This document shows, piece by piece, positions 20,320 through 28,910 of a stretch of DNA of 64,000 nucleotides (position 1 is the stretch's first letter; every line of letters starts with the position of its first letter). This DNA is from Bradyrhizobium xenonodulans (GTDB lineage Bacteria > Pseudomonadota > Alphaproteobacteria > Rhizobiales > Xanthobacteraceae). The notes beneath the pieces were generated by a model. It was given only the letters and a program-made list of their open reading frames with translations. It was not told where the DNA came from and ran no database searches. Made by a program: the position numbers and the translations under genes. The stretch is from positions 3,440,501 through 3,504,500 of the forward strand of contig NZ_CP089391.1 of the NCBI RefSeq assembly GCF_027594865.1. The letters run 5' to 3'.

Positions 20320-20664
20320 TCAGAGCAAGGCGACCGCGGTCATCTCGACGCGCAAATCGGGATCGGCGAGGCGGGCTTCGACGCAGGCGCGTGCCGGCGG
20401 GTTGGCCGGATCGATCCAGGCATCGTAGATCGAGTTCATGGCGTCGAAGTCGGTGATGTGCGGCAGGAAGACGTTGACCGCGATCAGCTTGGCGCGATCG
20501 GAGCCGGCCTCTTTCAAGAGCGCGTCGATCTTGGCCAGCACCTGCTGGGTCTGCGACACGATGCCTGCCTTGCGGTCGTCGGCGACCTGGCCGGCGATGT
20601 GCACCATGCCGCCGGCGGCGACCGCCTGGCTCATGCGCGAGCCCACGACGTAACGTTTGATCAT
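20320..20664 (-). CDS. RidA family enamine/imine deaminase
   Basis: 114 residues. The YjgF/RidA fold is indicated by HIAGQVADD, VNVFLPHITDFDAMN and PARACVEARL, whose arginine normally binds the substrate carboxylate. RidA proteins hydrolyse reactive 2-aminoacrylate-type intermediates released by PLP dehydratases. Such a dehydratase is encoded in the same operon (23600-24895), which fits. AGGAG precedes ATG 20664. Confidence 0.9.
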   Translation of the reverse strand: MIKRYVVGSRMSQAVAAGGMVHIAGQVADDRKAGIVSQTQQVLAKIDALLKEAGSDRAKLIAVNVFLPHITDFDAMNSIYDAWIDPANPPARACVEARLADPDLRVEMTAVALL

Positions 20665-20723
20665 CCGAAAAAGTCTCCTGGTGTGGTTGGCGCTCCCGCG
20701 ACGGGCGCGGGAGCGGTGTCGGC

Positions 20724-21521
20724 CTACAGCGTCGGAAGCGTCTGCTCTTCCTTGAACCATTTCAGCTGCAGGGCGCCGAGCTTACCGTTGAGCTTGTTGA
20801 AGAAGATGTCGGTGTTGATCCAGTTGAGCAGGTTCTGCTCGCCCTGGCGCACGCCGACATGGGCCGGCGACTGACGGATCAGGAATTTCAGCTCGACCTC
20901 CTTGGTCGGGTTCTGGTCCTGCACCTTCAGCGCGATGGCGCTGTTTTCGGCGAAGGTATCGGCCTGACCGGAGAGAAAAGCGGCAAGCGCGGCCGGGGTG
21001 TCCTCGAAGCGCACCAGCTTCACCTTCGGCGCGTTGTCGGTGAGCCAGACGTCGAGCGTCGTGCCCTTGGCGACGGCAACGGTGCGGCCCTCCAGATTGT
21101 CGGGCTTCTTGCCTGTTGCAGCCGGAATAGACTTGGCGCCGTAGACGCCGAGATTTACCACCGCATAGGGCTGCGAGAACATCACCTGCTGGGCGCGCTC
21201 GGGCGTGGCGCCGAGACCGGCGATCAGCATGTCGATCTTGTCCGAGAGCAGGTTCGGGATGCGCGCTGCGCCCGTCACCGGCACGAGTTCGAGCTTGACG
21301 CCCATATCGGCGGCGATCAGCTTGGCGAGATCGGCATCGAGACCTGCGATCTCGCCCTTGTCGTCCTTGAAGCCCCAGGGCGCAGCATCGGTGAGAATGC
21401 CGACGCGCAGCTTGCCTGAGCCCAGCACGTCCTGGAGCTTGTCGGCTTGGGCGAGGGTTGGGGCGGCGAACACGGCGAGCGCCGTGGCTGCGATCGCAAA
21501 GAGGGACTTCAATGGTCTCAT
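20724..21521 (-). CDS. Amino acid ABC transporter, periplasmic substrate-binding protein
   Basis: 265 residues with a Sec signal peptide (residues 1 to about 28, ending APTLAQA) and an SBP_bac_3 domain: GKLRVGILTDAAPWGFKDDKGEIAGLDADLAKLIA is the classic entry block. It captures a polar amino acid or derivative in the periplasm for the permeases encoded upstream. ATG 21521 is chosen because the signal peptide begins there. Confidence 0.93.
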   Translation of the reverse strand: MRPLKSLFAIAATALAVFAAPTLAQADKLQDVLGSGKLRVGILTDAAPWGFKDDKGEIAGLDADLAKLIAADMGVKLELVPVTGAARIPNLLSDKIDMLIAGLGATPERAQQVMFSQPYAVVNLGVYGAKSIPAATGKKPDNLEGRTVAVAKGTTLDVWLTDNAPKVKLVRFEDTPAALAAFLSGQADTFAENSAIALKVQDQNPTKEVELKFLIRQSPAHVGVRQGEQNLLNWINTDIFFNKLNGKLGALQLKWFKEEQTLPTL

Positions 21522-21555
21522 GGCTCTCTCCTGGTGGTGGATGGGTGGCGGAAGT

Positions 21556-22284
21556 TCATTTGGACGATGCGATGAAGCTCGCGAGCTCGGGTGTCTCGGG
21601 GCTTGCAAACAATTTTGCCGGCGGCCCCTGTTCCCAGACGCGGCCCTGATGCATGAAGACGATGCGGTTGGCGACGTTGCGGGCAAAGCCCATCTCGTGG
21701 GTGACGAGGATCATCGTCATGCCCTGCTTGGCCATCGCCTCCATCACCTTGAGCACTTCGCCGACGAGCTCGGGATCGAGTGCGGAGGTGACCTCGTCGA
21801 ACAGCATGAGGTGAGGGGCCATGGCGAGGCAGCGCGCAATTGCGACGCGCTGCTGCTGGCCGCCGGAGAGCTGCTCCGGCCAGGCGTCGATCTTGTCGGC
21901 GAGACCGACACGGGTGAGCACGTCTTCGGCGAGCGCGCGGGCCTTGGCCTTGTCGATGCGGCGGGTGAGGAGCGGAGCCAGCGTGACGTTGCGCTCGACC
22001 TTCAAATGCGGAAACAAATTGAAGGCCTGGAACACGATGCCGACGCGCTGACGGAATGTCTTGAGGTCAGGCATCTTCGCATGGACCTTCTGCCCCTCGA
22101 CGCGAATTTCACCGGAATCGACGCTCTCCAGCGCGTTGATGCAGCGGAGCAGCGTCGACTTGCCCGAGCCCGAGCGGCCGATGATCGTGACGATCTCGCC
22201 TTCCTCGACGTCGAGCGAGACGCCCTTGAGCACCTCGACCTTGCCGAATGTCTTGTGCACGTCGCGGATTTCAACGAGAGCCAT
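21556..22284 (-). CDS. Amino acid ABC transporter, ATP-binding protein
   Basis: 242 residues with Walker A GRSGSGKST, signature LSGGQQQRVAIARCLA, Walker B LMLFDEVTSALDP and the H-loop VTHEMGFARNVA. The length and the DEVTSALDP form are typical of GlnQ/HisP-type polar amino acid importers. Its start overlaps the end of the permease gene by 14 nt, indicating translational coupling. Confidence 0.95.
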   Translation of the reverse strand: MALVEIRDVHKTFGKVEVLKGVSLDVEEGEIVTIIGRSGSGKSTLLRCINALESVDSGEIRVEGQKVHAKMPDLKTFRQRVGIVFQAFNLFPHLKVERNVTLAPLLTRRIDKAKARALAEDVLTRVGLADKIDAWPEQLSGGQQQRVAIARCLAMAPHLMLFDEVTSALDPELVGEVLKVMEAMAKQGMTMILVTHEMGFARNVANRIVFMHQGRVWEQGPPAKLFASPETPELASFIASSK

Positions 22285-22921
22285 CGAGGCGGGCCTCCAG
22301 GGTGCGGGACCAGAGCGTGAGCGGCAGGCACAGCGCGAAATAGATCGCGGCGACGAGCGCGTAGGTGAGCAGCGGCTGGAACGTCGCCGCGCTCACCACT
22401 TGTCCCGCGCGGGCGAGCTCGACGAAGCCGAGAATGGAGGCGAGAGAAGTGCCCTTGATGAGCTGCACCAGAAAGCCGACCGTCGGCGGCAGCGACAGCC
22501 GCAGCGCCTGCGGCGCGATGATGTGGCGGAATTGCTGCCAGGCGGAGAGGCCGAGACAGGCGCCGGCCTCCCACTGCGCCTGCTTCACGGCTTCCAGGCC
22601 GCCGCGCCAGATCTCGCCGAGGAAGGCGGCGGTGTAGAGCGTGTAGGCGACGGTGACGGCAATGATCGCGGGCACCTGGATGCCCAAAAACATCGGCATG
22701 CCGAAATAGAAGAAGAACAAGAGGCCGAGCAGCGGCACGCTCTGGATCACCTGGATGCAGGCCGCCATCGCCCAGCGCAGGCCGGCAAAGCGGCTGATGC
22801 GACCGAGCGCGAGGCCGAGCGCCAGCGGCGCGCCGAAGGCGAGCGCGAGCACGACGAGCGCTACGGTCCAGCGCAGCGCCGTGAACAGCGAGACGAAGTC
22901 GATGAGGGAGAAGGATCGCAT
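22271..22921 (-). CDS. Amino acid ABC transporter permease (second)
   Basis: 216 residues, about five membrane helices. The HisM/GlnP-type coupling loop EAGACLGLSAWQQFRHIIAP is near residue 135. It pairs with the permease at 22932-23591 as a heterodimer in the inner membrane. ATG 22921 (MRSFSLIDFV) is used; the 15 in-frame residues before it would lie in the gap and the upstream gene's end. Confidence 0.93.
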   Translation of the reverse strand: MRSFSLIDFVSLFTALRWTVALVVLALAFGAPLALGLALGRISRFAGLRWAMAACIQVIQSVPLLGLLFFFYFGMPMFLGIQVPAIIAVTVAYTLYTAAFLGEIWRGGLEAVKQAQWEAGACLGLSAWQQFRHIIAPQALRLSLPPTVGFLVQLIKGTSLASILGFVELARAGQVVSAATFQPLLTYALVAAIYFALCLPLTLWSRTLEARLDGSR

Positions 22922-22931
22922 CGCCTTGCCC

Positions 22932-23591
22932 TCAGCGCCGCCGCGGCCAGCGGAAAGCCGCCACACCGATGATGGCGAACAGCGCCTTGAACGACATCGC
23001 CATGGCGAAATAGACCGCGCAGATCACGGCGTAGACCTCGAAGCTGCGGTAGGTGCGGCTCTCGATGAAGCCGGCGACATGGAACAGCTCGTCGGCCGCG
23101 ACCTGCGAGGCGAGCGAGGTGCCGAGCAGCAGCAGCACGAACTGGCTGGTCACGGCGGGATAGGCGTTGCGCAGCGCCGGCGGCAGGATGATGTGGCGAA
23201 ACACCTGCCAGCCGGAGAGGCCGAGGCACGCACCGGCCTCGACCTGGCTGCGTGGAATGGAATCGAGACCTGAGCGGATGATCTCGACCGAATAGGCGCC
23301 GAAATAGAGCGAGAGCGCGACGGCGGCGGCCTCGAACGCCGGCAGCTTCAGGCCGAAGTTCGGCAGCACGAAAAACACGATGAAGATCTGGATCAGCGAC
23401 GGCGTGTTGCGGAATAGCTCGATGTAGCCGCGCACCAGCCAGCGCAGCGGTGTGATGCGCCCGTTCAGCGCCACTGCGCCGGCGATGCCGATCAGCAGGC
23501 CGCAGACTGCCGAGATCACCGTCAGCTCCAGCGTGACGATGGCGCCGTCGATGAGCTGGTTCTGATAGCGCCAGAGCGGCAGGAAATTCAT
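22932..23591 (-). CDS. Amino acid ABC transporter permease (first)
   Basis: 219 residues, about five membrane helices, with the EAGACLGLSGWQVFRHIILP coupling loop and an N-terminal LWRYQNQLIDGAIVTLELT segment common to His/Glu/Gln-type permeases. It follows the deaminase gene by 8 nt and precedes the second permease by 10 nt. Confidence 0.93.
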   Translation of the reverse strand: MNFLPLWRYQNQLIDGAIVTLELTVISAVCGLLIGIAGAVALNGRITPLRWLVRGYIELFRNTPSLIQIFIVFFVLPNFGLKLPAFEAAAVALSLYFGAYSVEIIRSGLDSIPRSQVEAGACLGLSGWQVFRHIILPPALRNAYPAVTSQFVLLLLGTSLASQVAADELFHVAGFIESRTYRSFEVYAVICAVYFAMAMSFKALFAIIGVAAFRWPRRR

Positions 23592-23599
23592 CGCCGCTC

Positions 23600-24895
23600 T
23601 CAGCCGAACCGGGTGGGGAGGGCGCGCGTCACGACGCCGGCAGCATCGAGCCCGAAGATCACGCGCCAGCGGTCGAGGCAGGTACAGGGATGCGAGATGC
23701 CGAAGGCGATGACGTCGCCGACCGCAAGCGCGCTGCCTGATACGACCGACAGGAACGCATGCTGGTCGTTGAGACGCGTGACCGACAGGGTCTCGGCCAG
23801 CTCTTGCTGCTCAACGCCGTCGCGGAACACGCGTAGCGGCACCGGCAATCCCTGATCGAAGGAGGCATCGCGCATGCCGAAGCCCGCGATCGCAAGGCCG
23901 GCCTCCGGGCGCGACAGCACTTCGGCCCACAGCGTCAGCGCAGGCCGGAAACTTCCGGCCGCCGAGTGCTGCGCGCCGTCGATGATGAGACCGCCGCGCC
24001 GGTCGATCTCCGCGAAGGCGCGGGCATAGATGCCGTGATCGGCAAAGAACAGCGCGCCGGAGCGCAACAGGACGGTGGCGTTGCCGTCGGCCTGCGCGAT
24101 TGGAGCCAGGGCGCGGGCGACGACATCGAAATAGGCGGAGCCGCCGGCGCTGATGATCAGCGGCAGGTGCGGGGCGGCAGTGCGCACCAGGGCGAAGGCT
24201 TCGATCGTGCGCTCCATCAGCGCGGAGATCGCGCGTATCGTCTCGCCGGCATCCGCCGTTGCGACAGCCCCTTCGTAGGTGGCTACGCCGCCGAGCACGA
24301 GCCGGTCAGCCGCAAGCACCGCGGCCATCGTCGCCTCGATAGCGGCGCGGTCGCGCGCGCCAGCCCGGCCCGCGCCGAGCTCGACCAGCACCGACAATTC
24401 GCGGCGGTCTGCGACCCGCGCGGCTTCCGCCAGCGCTGCGACCGCTGCCGGGGAATCCGCGAAGGCGTGAAACTCTGTCTGCGGATAAGCGCTCAGGACT
24501 GCGCCGAGCCGCCGGCCGGCCGCAAGCCCGCCGATTTCGTTGGCGAGCAACAGGCGTCGCTCGCCGCTCGCAAGCAACACGGCGGCCTGCTGGATACTCG
24601 CGACCGTCGTGCCCCAGGCGCCGGCTGCGCGCAGCGAGTGGGCAAGCTCCGGCGACATCGGCGTCTTGGCGTGCGGCGCCACAGTGACGCCGGCGCTCGC
24701 GCACCAGCGCAGGAAGAGGTCGCGATTGGCCGCGAAGGCGGTCTCGTCGAAGGTGAGGGCGGGCAAAGCCAGATCGCCATGAGCAGGCGACCAGCGCTGG
24801 TTGCCGATGTCCTCGGTGGCCAAGCCATCGACCAGGGGAATGCCCCGTGTCGTCGTCGAAAGGCGTTGGCTCTCCCACCGGGACAAGAACTGCAT
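23600..24895 (-). CDS. Fold-type III PLP amino acid deaminase (D-serine dehydratase-like)
   Basis: 431 residues. PLP lysine Lys77 lies in VAPHAKTPMS, and the C-terminal SHPCTC contains the His-x-Cys zinc pair of DSD1-type dehydratases. The usual reaction is loss of water and ammonia from a beta-hydroxy D-amino acid to a 2-oxo acid through an enamine. RidA in the same operon would speed the last step. It is the first gene of the operon; GAGGGAGCGACA precedes ATG 24895. It is distant in sequence from the other family member at 3884-4963. Confidence 0.88.
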   Translation of the reverse strand: MQFLSRWESQRLSTTTRGIPLVDGLATEDIGNQRWSPAHGDLALPALTFDETAFAANRDLFLRWCASAGVTVAPHAKTPMSPELAHSLRAAGAWGTTVASIQQAAVLLASGERRLLLANEIGGLAAGRRLGAVLSAYPQTEFHAFADSPAAVAALAEAARVADRRELSVLVELGAGRAGARDRAAIEATMAAVLAADRLVLGGVATYEGAVATADAGETIRAISALMERTIEAFALVRTAAPHLPLIISAGGSAYFDVVARALAPIAQADGNATVLLRSGALFFADHGIYARAFAEIDRRGGLIIDGAQHSAAGSFRPALTLWAEVLSRPEAGLAIAGFGMRDASFDQGLPVPLRVFRDGVEQQELAETLSVTRLNDQHAFLSVVSGSALAVGDVIAFGISHPCTCLDRWRVIFGLDAAGVVTRALPTRFG

Positions 24896-24942
24896 TGTCG
24901 CTCCCTCAGCGGCCCTTGACCGCAGGATGAACAATAAGTCCG

Positions 24943-24960
24943 AATGACAACGTTGTCATT
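24943..24960. promoter_or_regulatory. Perfect 18-bp palindrome, probable LacI-type operator
   Basis: AATGACAACGTTGTCATT is a perfect inverted repeat with a central CG, the form bound by many LacI/GalR proteins. It lies 47 nt before the first gene of the amino-acid operon, whose cluster ends with a LacI-family gene. Binding here would block transcription of the seven genes. Confidence 0.75.
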
Positions 24961-25064
24961 ACTCAAAAACAGGCATGCCAGGCCAAATTTGCTGCGATGA
25001 GGTAATATGATAAGGGACAGTGCCCGCCGGCTGGGCCGGCACTCCCGGTGACGAGCGAGCACCA

Positions 25065-25505
25065 TCAAAGAACTGCACCCATCGCATCTGCGATGATCTG
25101 CATGTCTGCATTTGTGACCTCGAACAGGCCGAAGCGGAGCTGGTATCCCCAGGACTTCTGCCCCAAGGACTGGCCCTCGCGTGCGAAGCCAAGCTGACCG
25201 AGCAGCGGCCGGATCGGCGCCTCCCGCGCCTCGGCCCACTGCACGTCCCGGCGAAACGGGCGAAACCCACCGCCGACATCGACCTGATAAGGCACGCCTG
25301 CCGTTACGATTCCGATCGCGGTGAACGTCTGCAGTCTGTCATTGCCGCGGAAGGTTTCGGTCGGCGAGTAATATGCCACGCGGTCGCCGGGTGGCAGGCG
25401 ATGCAGTGGCGCCGCCTTGCCGTGACAGACTTGCATGAAGCCTTGAGCCCGGCCGATGCGCACGTGGTCGGCCGAGGCGACGGCGAGCCAGCTTCTCGGG
25501 CTCAT
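25065..25505 (-). CDS. EVE domain-containing protein
   Basis: 146 residues. [20 protein letters not shown], the [14 protein letters not shown] block and [10 protein letters not shown] match the EVE domain, a PUA/YTH-like fold that binds modified bases in DNA or RNA. Its biological role in bacteria is open. The first four bases overlap the end of the VOC gene (ATGA), so it is translationally coupled. The in-frame extension upstream merely reads the VOC gene in another frame. Confidence 0.8.
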   Translation of the reverse strand: MSPRSWLAVASADHVRIGRAQGFMQVCHGKAAPLHRLPPGDRVAYYSPTETFRGNDRLQTFTAIGIVTAGVPYQVDVGGGFRPFRRDVQWAEAREAPIRPLLGQLGFAREGQSLGQKSWGYQLRFGLFEVTNADMQIIADAMGAVL

Positions 25506-25870
25506 GCGGCCTCCGGCGCGAACACGCGCAAGCGATGACCATCGGGATCGAGCGCGACGAAGGTCGTGCCGAAGTCCATTCGGGTTGGCGGCTGGGCGAT
25601 GGCAAGTCCGCGCATTGTCCAGGCGGTGTGTGTTTCCTGCACGGCCGCCGCGTCGGTGACCGTGAACGCCACTTCGCTGCTGCCAGGCCCTGCGGTCTTC
25701 GGTTCGACGGTGGCGCGCGACCACAATCCGAGCATCACGCCGTCACGCAATGGCAGCATGGCGAACGTCGGCGACTGCTCGATGATGGGGATGCCCAACA
25801 ACTCATTGTAGAACTTGGCGCTTGCGGCCGGGCTTTCGACATGGAGCAGCAGGAAGCTGAAGTCTGGCAT
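25502..25870 (-). CDS. VOC family protein (glyoxalase/bleomycin-resistance fold)
   Basis: 122 residues with two beta-alpha-beta-beta-beta units. [24 protein letters not shown] opens the first and [20 protein letters not shown] ends the second. Metal-binding positions are partly visible (His10 and the C-terminal region). Function could be a lyase, dioxygenase or binding protein. It lies between the YafY-type regulator and the EVE gene on one strand and is probably cotranscribed with both. Confidence 0.85.
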   Translation of the reverse strand: MPDFSFLLLHVESPAASAKFYNELLGIPIIEQSPTFAMLPLRDGVMLGLWSRATVEPKTAGPGSSEVAFTVTDAAAVQETHTAWTMRGLAIAQPPTRMDFGTTFVALDPDGHRLRVFAPEAA

Positions 25871-25966
25871 GTGAGGTCTCCTTGTTCAGCGCTCGCTGAA
25901 GCGAGCACGATGCAGAAACCCATAGCTCGGCATGCTGTCAGTTTATGTCAGCAGTGTCGATCTCGA

Positions 25967-26656
25967 TCACTGTTCCGCTACACCCTCCAAGGCGCGCCAT
26001 TCCTTCAGCAGCGCGGCGCGCCGTCGCGGATAGGGTTTGGCCGTCGATTTCAGCGTCGCGATGCGGTCCGTCCGGAAGTGCCGATAGCCGTCACGAAGTT
26101 CGCACCAGGCGACGACGACGCGCACGCGATCGAAAAAGGCGAGAGCGAACGGCCAGATCGTGCGCCTCGATGGACGTCCCTTGCCGTCGGCATAAGCGAT
26201 CTGCAGCTTGCACTCCGCACGGATCGCGTCGCGGATCGACGCGAGTTCGGTGTCACCAGCCGCGATCGATTCCCCCGGGCCGATCAGCAAGCTCGACGCA
26301 TCGAGCCTGTCGCGCAAATCGTCCGGAAGCACCGCTCCGATCTTGGCAAGTGCGTTGCGGGCGGCCGCGCCGAGCGGCTGATCCGCGCGTTCCGCCACCC
26401 ATCGTGAGCCGAGCACCAACGCCTCGATCTCCTCCTCGCTGAACATCAGCGGCGGCAGCATGAAGCCGGGCCGCAGCACGTAGCCGACACCGGCCTCGCC
26501 GTCGATATGTGCGCCTTGCGCCTTCAAGGTCTCGATGTCGCGGTAGAGCGTGCGGAGCGACACGCCGACCTCGTCGGCGAGCACGGCGCCCGCGACCGGC
26601 CGCCGATGCCGGCGCAGCACCTGAATCAGATCGAGCAGTCGTTGCGAGCGGGACAT
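25967..26656 (-). CDS. YafY-type HTH regulator with WYL domain
   Basis: 229 residues. An N-terminal HTH_11 domain (ADEVGVSLRTLYRDIETLKAQG, residues 26-47) is followed by GYVLRPGFMLPPLMFSEEEIEALVLG and a WYL domain. YafY proteins sense ligands, possibly nucleotides, through WYL. A 25-bp near-palindrome at 26686-26710, just before its start, may be its own operator. The VOC and EVE genes downstream are likely targets. Confidence 0.88.
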   Translation of the reverse strand: MSRSQRLLDLIQVLRRHRRPVAGAVLADEVGVSLRTLYRDIETLKAQGAHIDGEAGVGYVLRPGFMLPPLMFSEEEIEALVLGSRWVAERADQPLGAAARNALAKIGAVLPDDLRDRLDASSLLIGPGESIAAGDTELASIRDAIRAECKLQIAYADGKGRPSRRTIWPFALAFFDRVRVVVAWCELRDGYRHFRTDRIATLKSTAKPYPRRRAALLKEWRALEGVAEQ

Positions 26657-26685
26657 CGGCGAGCCTCGGGCGAGGCATACTACGT

Positions 26686-26710
26686 CATGCTGCCAGGAAA
26701 TGGCAGTATG
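26686..26710. promoter_or_regulatory. Near-perfect palindrome before the YafY-type gene
   Basis: The core CTGCCA-GGAAA-TGGCAG (26690-26706) extends outward with CAT...ATG, giving 9 of 10 matched outer pairs. It lies 30 nt before the ATG at 26656 and is likely an operator in a promoter. Confidence 0.5.
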
Positions 26711-26763
26711 AGAATGTCAGCGCGAGATCAGCGGACGTCACCGGCGATTTACGCGTAGGCGGC

Positions 26764-27606
26764 CTAGTGCTCGCCGCCCATCTGGGCGAGCAACTCCTCG
26801 ATGTCGACGTCGACCTGGCCCGCGGCGCGGACGTGGCGGACCTCGAAGCTGTCGGGCTGGAAGCGATATTCCACGAGCCCGACTTCCTTGATCGCGATGC
26901 GGTCCTGGCGCTGATCATTGATCCTGAAGCCGGCCGACGGTGCCCAGACGTGGCGCGTCTGCCGATAGGTGAAGTCGCGCCGCTGGTGCACGTGCCCGCT
27001 GGCGATCAGGCGCAGGTCGACATCCGCGAACATCTCGATCAATCGCGCGCGTGCCGGCTGCGGCACGTAGCGGATCGAGGTCTCCGGTGTTTCAGGGTCG
27101 TCGGGCAGGTTGAGAAACAGCGGCTTGTGGACGAACAGCGCGACCGGCCTGCCGTTGGTGCGCGCGATCTCGGAAGTCAGCCAGTCGAACTGCTCGGCCT
27201 CGAAGGCGAGCCCTGAATTCATGACCAGCGAGTTGAGGCCGATGAAGCACCAGCCCGCGGCCTCGAACGACCAATGATCTTCGCCGATGATCTCGCAGAA
27301 TTGCCGGCGGTGCGCCTCCGCGACCGGCGGCTTCGGTGCGGGCCCGATCGCGGTCGGATTATCGCCGATGTCGTGATTGCCGGGGATGTAGCGGCAGGCG
27401 ACGGGCAGGGCGTCGTGCAGGCCTTTGGCGAATTCGACATCGTCGCGGCTGGTCGGCCCGTCGAAGGAGACGTCGCCGGTGTTGACGATGAGATCGGGCC
27501 TGTCAGCGTCGATGTGCTCGCTGACGCGCTGGAAGTTGGCGATCAGACCGGGGAAGCGCCGGCCGAGATGGGTGTCGGAAATCTGCGTCAGGCGAAATTC
27601 GGGCAT
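26764..27606 (-). CDS. Metallophosphoesterase (3',5'-cyclic nucleotide phosphodiesterase-like)
   Basis: 280 residues of the calcineurin-like family. Metal motifs are in order: ISDTHLG (Asp11, His13), NTGDVSFDG, PGNHDIGD, then VHKPLF and ASGHVHQRRD. This spacing resembles CpdA-type cyclic nucleotide phosphodiesterases, but other phosphodiester substrates are equally possible. No signal peptide is visible, so it is cytoplasmic. Confidence 0.9.
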   Translation of the reverse strand: MPEFRLTQISDTHLGRRFPGLIANFQRVSEHIDADRPDLIVNTGDVSFDGPTSRDDVEFAKGLHDALPVACRYIPGNHDIGDNPTAIGPAPKPPVAEAHRRQFCEIIGEDHWSFEAAGWCFIGLNSLVMNSGLAFEAEQFDWLTSEIARTNGRPVALFVHKPLFLNLPDDPETPETSIRYVPQPARARLIEMFADVDLRLIASGHVHQRRDFTYRQTRHVWAPSAGFRINDQRQDRIAIKEVGLVEYRFQPDSFEVRHVRAAGQVDVDIEELLAQMGGEH

Positions 27607-27664
27607 GGCCGATCATAAGGCCGGCCAGACGTCGGAACGATGACGGCACGCGCTCGAACAAAGT

Positions 27665-28279
27665 TTAAAGCACGCGATAGCGGATCGTGTAGGCGTCCTG
27701 CGGCGCGACACTGCCGGTCACTGGCGAGGCGATGCGGTCGGCGAGGTGCCAAGGGCCGAACTGCTCGGAGCGATGCGGCTCGGCCGGCAGGCGGAGGCGG
27801 AATTCGAAAGTGCCTTTGCCGGGCAGGTTCACGACCAGCATGCGGTCGGCAGTGCGATGGTTGAGCGCGACCGCGCCACGCAGCAGCGCGTGGCCGTCCG
27901 GGAGGTCGCTGATCCCATCAACCAGCGCCAGCGTCTGGTTGCGGTCGGTGTGCAACTCGATCTGGGTGTCGGTGACGGCTGCCAGCGTCTCCCGGGGCAT
28001 GCGGATCTCGAACTCGACCGCGGGCTTGGACGGGTTGAGGCCGAGATAGGCCGACGCGGCATGGCGCATGTCGAAGGCGGCAAAGGCGAACAGGGCCAGT
28101 GCGGCGAGTGTCGCGAGGCCATGCCTGACCACGTCGCGCCAGCTCCGGTAGCTCAGGCGGAAATACACCGTCATGGCCAGCGCGACCGCGAGCGCCGCGG
28201 CGATACCTGATAGCGCCGACATCCAGATGCCGAGCTGGCCGTCCGCGGATTCGGTCCAAAGGCTGGACAGGATGGTCAT
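27665..28279 (-). CDS. Membrane protein of unknown function
   Basis: 204 residues. Two membrane helices near the N terminus (about 20-40 and 53-70) are followed by a beta-rich domain with EFEIRMPRE and FEFRLRLPAEPHRSEQFGPW. I do not recognise the family; the soluble part probably faces the periplasm. It is alone on its strand, 58 nt upstream of the phosphoesterase gene, and may be cotranscribed with it. Confidence 0.7.
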   Translation of the reverse strand: MTILSSLWTESADGQLGIWMSALSGIAAALAVALAMTVYFRLSYRSWRDVVRHGLATLAALALFAFAAFDMRHAASAYLGLNPSKPAVEFEIRMPRETLAAVTDTQIELHTDRNQTLALVDGISDLPDGHALLRGAVALNHRTADRMLVVNLPGKGTFEFRLRLPAEPHRSEQFGPWHLADRIASPVTGSVAPQDAYTIRYRVL

Positions 28280-28453
28280 GATGGTCTCTTGGCGCTCTCT
28301 CGCCTTGCGGCCTGCAAAAGGGGGCCGAAATCGCTTTAACTATCGGCAGTTGGTCGCGGGATCGGGAACACCGGTTCAACTGGTTGATTGTCAGGACGAG
28401 GAGCGGCGGCTAAGGGACAGGTCCGGCGGCCGCCGCCGGATGGGAAAGCTCGG

Positions 28454-28876
28454 ATGTCCATTCAAATGGTTTTGCTGCCTGTCTTCATGCAGGTCGGTCT
28501 CACCTTCGCGCTGCTGATCGGCATGGCGCTGGGGCGCCGGCGTGCGCTCGTCTCCGGCGAGACCAAGAGCCGCGACATTGCCCTCGGCGAGCCGAACTGG
28601 CCGAAGGGGGCCACACAGATCGCCAACTGCTACCGCAACCAGTTCGAGCTGCCGGTGCTGTTCTACGCCCTGATCGCGCTGGCGCTTCCCTTGCGCCATG
28701 CCGATCTCTTCATCGTGCTGATGTCCTGGGTGTTCGTGGTGACGCGCTTTGCCCATGCCGGGATCTTCGTCTCCTCGAACCAGCTCGGCCCGCGTTCCAC
28801 GATCTGGCTCGCCGGCGTGCTTGTGCTGCTGGCGATGTGGATCTACTTCGCGCTGAAGATGCTGTTGTTGATCTAG
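28454..28876 (+). CDS. MAPEG-family membrane protein
   Basis: 140 residues, four predicted membrane helices. NCYRNQFELPVLFYALIALA is the typical MAPEG (microsomal glutathione transferase-like) segment. Bacterial members have mostly unproven activity. ATG 28454 (MSIQMVLLP) is chosen because helix 1 starts there. A second, unrelated-looking MAPEG gene lies at 40992-41396. Confidence 0.85.
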   Translation: MSIQMVLLPVFMQVGLTFALLIGMALGRRRALVSGETKSRDIALGEPNWPKGATQIANCYRNQFELPVLFYALIALALPLRHADLFIVLMSWVFVVTRFAHAGIFVSSNQLGPRSTIWLAGVLVLLAMWIYFALKMLLLI

Positions 28877-28910
28877 GCCTTAGGTGCCGGATCTAATCTG
28901 AAAGATTCAA

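Noticed and set aside
19236..24895. Ectoine degradation (doe) locus
   Set aside because: Only a DoeB-like deacylase is present; DoeA, DoeC and DoeD are not in the operon, and the deaminase belongs to another fold.
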